From assembly GCA_047777475.1 (NCBI GenBank), contig JBKEET010000006.1:45072-109071 (forward strand): 64,000 nt of DNA. The letters are read 5' to 3'. Source of the stretch: Sutterella sp047777475. GTDB lineage: Bacteria; Pseudomonadota; Gammaproteobacteria; Burkholderiales; Burkholderiaceae_F. Under the pieces are notes generated by a model that saw only the letters and a program-made list of their open reading frames with translations, was not told the origin of the DNA and did no database searches. A program made the translations under genes and the position numbers. Below, piece by piece: positions 61,839 to 64,000 of the stretch. Numbering within the stretch: the first letter of the stretch is position 1; each line of letters begins with the position of its first letter.

Positions 61839-62618
61839 ATGACCGCTTCGCCCCAGCCGCTTGCCGTCATCACCGGAGCCTCGGGAGGCCTCGGGCGCGA
61901 ATTTGCGCGCATCGCGGCCGTGAGAGGCTACAGGCTGCTTCTGATCGCACGCAACCAAGCCGCGCTCGATCAGCTTGCCCAAGCGCTTCACACCGAAACG
62001 GGAACGCTCGCGCTTGACCTTGCCGAGCCGGGCAGCGCCGACCGCATCAGCGCGTGGCTTTCCGAAAGGAATCTCGTGCCCGCAGTGCTCATCAACAACG
62101 CGGGCTTCGGCGCCTATGAAGAAGCGGCCGAAATGGACGAGGCGACGGTGCGCACGATGATTAGGCTCAACGTCACGGCGCTCACCACGCTCACGCTCCG
62201 CGAAGCGCGGCGCATGCTCGAGGCGGGCGGCGGGCGCATCATGAACGTCGCCTCAACGGCGGCCTTCAGGCCCTGCCCCCACGCGGCTCTCTACGGCGCG
62301 ACGAAAGCCTACGTGCTCTCCTTTACCGAAGCGCTCGCCGAAGAGCTGCGCCTGAGCCCCGTCACGGTCACGGCGTTCTGCCCGGGCCCGATGAAGACCG
62401 GCTTCTCTGCGGCAGCCGGCATGAAGAACACGGCGGCGTTTGACAAGCTCGCGGCCGACCCGGCCGTCTCGGCGATGGCCGGGTTCAATGCGATGATGCG
62501 CGGCAAGGCGGTGGCGTACGACACGGTGCGCAACCGCGTGCTCTCCTTTTTGCCGCGCCTTTTCCCGCGCTCGCTCGTGCGGCGCCTCACGGGCGAGGCG
62601 ATCGCCTCGGCAAAATAA
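61839..62618 (+). CDS. SDR-family oxidoreductase, tandem copy 2
   Basis: Encodes 259 aa, the same length as copy 1, with the same motifs (TGASGGLGREFARIAAVRGY, NNAGFG, LYGATKAY) and roughly 60-65% identity by eye. It arose by tandem duplication, but the two differ mainly in the C-terminal substrate-lid region. The 46-bp gap between them holds AAGAGGATAAGAGCC as ribosome binding site and the word AAGTTCCCGATCG. Likely co-transcribed with copy 1. Confidence 0.93.
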   Translation: MTASPQPLAVITGASGGLGREFARIAAVRGYRLLLIARNQAALDQLAQALHTETGTLALDLAEPGSADRISAWLSERNLVPAVLINNAGFGAYEEAAEMDEATVRTMIRLNVTALTTLTLREARRMLEAGGGRIMNVASTAAFRPCPHAALYGATKAYVLSFTEALAEELRLSPVTVTAFCPGPMKTGFSAAAGMKNTAAFDKLAADPAVSAMAGFNAMMRGKAVAYDTVRNRVLSFLPRLFPRSLVRRLTGEAIASAK

Positions 62619-62656
62619 GCCCAAGCGCTTTTAATCTTTTCCCCGAACACAAGCAA

Positions 62657-62690
62657 GGGCGGCTTTCCCGCAAAGGAAAGCCGCCCCCGT
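62657..62690. terminator. Bidirectional terminator between convergent genes
   Basis: GGGCGGCTTTCC pairs perfectly with GGAAAGCCGCCC, loop CGCAAA, then CCGTTTATT. Confidence 0.8.
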
Positions 62691-62715
62691 TTATTAAGGC
62701 TTCAGAACAACATCT

Positions 62716-63519
62716 TCAGAGCGTGACCTGGAGCGTCTCGAGCCCCTCGACGAAGCGGCTCGCGCCCGCCGCGGCCGGCGTGCGCTTGTCGCCCAAGCCC
62801 AGCGGCGTGCCTTCGGCGACGTCCTTTTCGCTCCGGATCTCCCACTCGGCCACGGTGAGCAGGAACTCGCGGATCTTTTCGGGCGGCTGCTCGCTCGGGA
62901 GCACCTCGATCTCGCGGCGCAGGAACGCCGAAAGCCCGAGCGTCACGGCCGAGAAGCGGCCGTCGGGCTCGCCCGCGACGACAAAGCTCACGAGGCAGAA
63001 AAGCGGCAGGCCGCCCTTTTCTTCCGCGACGCTCGCGCCGTCGCGGTAGGCGTCGGGCGAAAGGAGCGTCGAGCCGGTGTCGATCGCAAGGCACTTCGGG
63101 AGGCGCGAAAGCGTGGCGGTTGCCTTCACGAGGTCGGTCGCCGCCTCAAGGGGCGACGCCTCGGGACGGCGGAACGCCGCGACGGTGAGGTGCGCCTTCG
63201 CGAGGCCCGCCATCATCGCACCCTGCGACCAGGCGGGATTCGTGGCAGCATGCTGCTCCGCATCGGGCGCAGGCCCCTCCTTCGGCTCAACGGCAAGGAG
63301 CGCCGATTCAAGGTCGAAGACCGCGGCACCGGAGGCCGCGTCTTTCTTAAAGGTCACCTTCCTGCCCCAATCGTTCTCGAAGGCCTTGGCGAACGCCTCA
63401 GCATCGAACCCCGGCTCGGCGAGCAGCACTGCGCTCGAAAAGACGGCGGGACGCTGCGCGGCTTCGGCGGCACCCTGCCCCTCGTTCTTCTCATTCTTCT
63501 TATTGTCTGTCTCTGTCAT
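62716..63519 (-). CDS. DUF4261-like protein
   Basis: Encodes 267 aa, acidic, cytoplasmic. A charged Lys/Asn/Glu start (about 1-20) is followed by AVFSSAVLLAEPGFDAEAFAKAFENDWG and an internal hydrophobic TVAAFRRPEASPLEAATDLVKATATL, the pattern of DUF4261 proteins, whose function is not established. The assignment is from general resemblance only. It follows the AlkD-like gene on the same strand after a terminator. Confidence 0.6.
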   Translation of the reverse strand: MTETDNKKNEKNEGQGAAEAAQRPAVFSSAVLLAEPGFDAEAFAKAFENDWGRKVTFKKDAASGAAVFDLESALLAVEPKEGPAPDAEQHAATNPAWSQGAMMAGLAKAHLTVAAFRRPEASPLEAATDLVKATATLSRLPKCLAIDTGSTLLSPDAYRDGASVAEEKGGLPLFCLVSFVVAGEPDGRFSAVTLGLSAFLRREIEVLPSEQPPEKIREFLLTVAEWEIRSEKDVAEGTPLGLGDKRTPAAAGASRFVEGLETLQVTL

Positions 63520-63557
63520 CGGTTCTCCCCTTCACTTTTTATTGTTGGCGGATGGTT

Positions 63558-63590
63558 TAAAAACGCGCCGCGTCAGGTCCCTGCGCGGCG
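63558..63590 (-). terminator. Terminator of the AlkD-like gene
   Basis: CGCCGCG/CGCGGCG with an 11-nt loop, followed on the minus strand by CGTTTTTAAA, 15 bp after the stop codon. Confidence 0.75.
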
Positions 63591-63604
63591 GGCAGCGCTT
63601 CATT

Positions 63605-64000
63605 TTAAGTCGCCTTGGGCCGCGCCGCCCCGGGCGCAAGTCCGGGCGCAGCGATAAGCGGCCGCAGGCGCTCGGAAAGCGCCGCCTTCTCGGCCTTGCC
63701 GACTTGGTAGGAATCGCGGATTTTGCTCACGGTGCGGCGGGCGGTGGCGGCGTCGATCCGGCATTCCTTTAAAAGGCGCGCGAGCCATTGCTCGCAGCGT
63801 TCGCCATCCGCCGTATAGAGCATCGACGCGCACCAGGCAAGCGACATCGAGAGATAGTAGGAATCGCACGCGAGCGCGAGCACATGATCGGCTTCGAGCG
63901 CCCGAAGCGCTTTCGGGATCCACTCGGGCTCGCGGTAGTTCCAGAGGATCCAGTTCTGCGCGAGCCGCACGGCCCAGGGATTCGGATGCTGCAGATATTG
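63605..64000 (-). CDS. AlkD-like DNA alkylation repair protein (partial, 5' end beyond the window)
   Basis: The last ~132 residues of a protein whose reading frame continues past the right edge (QYLQHPNPWAVRLAQNW and onward). The helical HEAT-like repeats DSYYLSMSLAWCASML and ATARRTVSKIRDSYQVG match the C-terminal half of AlkD-type DNA glycosylases, which remove 3-methyl and other alkylated purines by trapping flipped bases. The N-terminal part and start codon are not seen. Confidence 0.78.
   Translation of the reverse strand, partial: QYLQHPNPWAVRLAQNWILWNYREPEWIPKALRALEADHVLALACDSYYLSMSLAWCASMLYTADGERCEQWLARLLKECRIDAATARRTVSKIRDSYQVGKAEKAALSERLRPLIAAPGLAPGAARPKAT

Overview
This is GC-rich (roughly 60%) Gram-negative chromosomal DNA. 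The gene content fits an anaerobic or microaerophilic, asaccharolytic betaproteobacterium, most likely of the Sutterella/Parasutterella group (Burkholderiales). That placement is inferred from content: several Tat-exported FAD reductases each paired with a small multiheme cytochrome c, a fused trpCF, a Gram-negative porin, a periplasmic asparaginase and a C69 dipeptidase. No 16S gene, tRNA gene or cas gene was seen.

Layout. 0.1-3.3 kb: an AAA/DUF4143 ATPase, then a 15-repeat CRISPR-like array with unusually heterogeneous type I-E-like repeats and no cas genes. 3.3-7.2 kb: flavodoxin-like protein, LysR regulator, SDR oxidoreductase and a ferric-reductase-like membrane protein. 7.5-12.6 kb: a tryptophan operon (trpD, fused trpCF, trpB, trpA) preceded by a leader peptide with three consecutive Trp codons and a complete attenuator; trpE and trpG are not here. 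12.6-15.3 kb: a mostly non-coding, AT-rich stretch with one small exported protein and one small-RNA candidate. 15.3-18.9 kb: MerR regulator, FAD reductase, cytochrome c and an EamA exporter. 19.1-21.9 kb: an ABC importer whose lipoprotein belongs to the ABC_sub_bind/TrpX type. 22.1-22.3 kb: a second short array of the same repeat family.

22.7-33.7 kb, minus strand: the main defence locus. Its gene order is a MotA-like protein with a long helical tail, a MotB/OmpA-like protein, a ZorC-like protein and a SNF2 helicase, which is the type I Zorya anti-phage architecture. Two unrecognised genes (740 and 224 aa) follow on the same strand after a terminator. Each is preceded by an identical 15-bp motif 75-81 bp before its start codon.

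34-46 kb: a CpXC protein, a DksA-type zinc finger and a respiratory island. The island holds three Tat FAD reductases, a Crp/Fnr regulator, a porin, a DUF169 Tat protein and tetraheme cytochromes. One promoter-cytochrome-FAD cassette has been duplicated. In the left copy the cytochrome gene has decayed; in the right copy the FAD gene carries a +1 frameshift.

46-64 kb: C69 dipeptidase; three closely related EamA exporters with an IS110 element between the second and third; a TtrS/TtrR-like two-component system divergent from another FAD reductase/tetraheme pair; an exported cupin resembling DMSP lyases; asparaginase; two tandem SDR paralogues; a DUF4261-like protein; and the end of an AlkD-like DNA glycosylase gene cut by the window edge. 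The repeated theme is periplasmic electron transfer to small organic acceptors, each module with its own regulator, next to a defence region.
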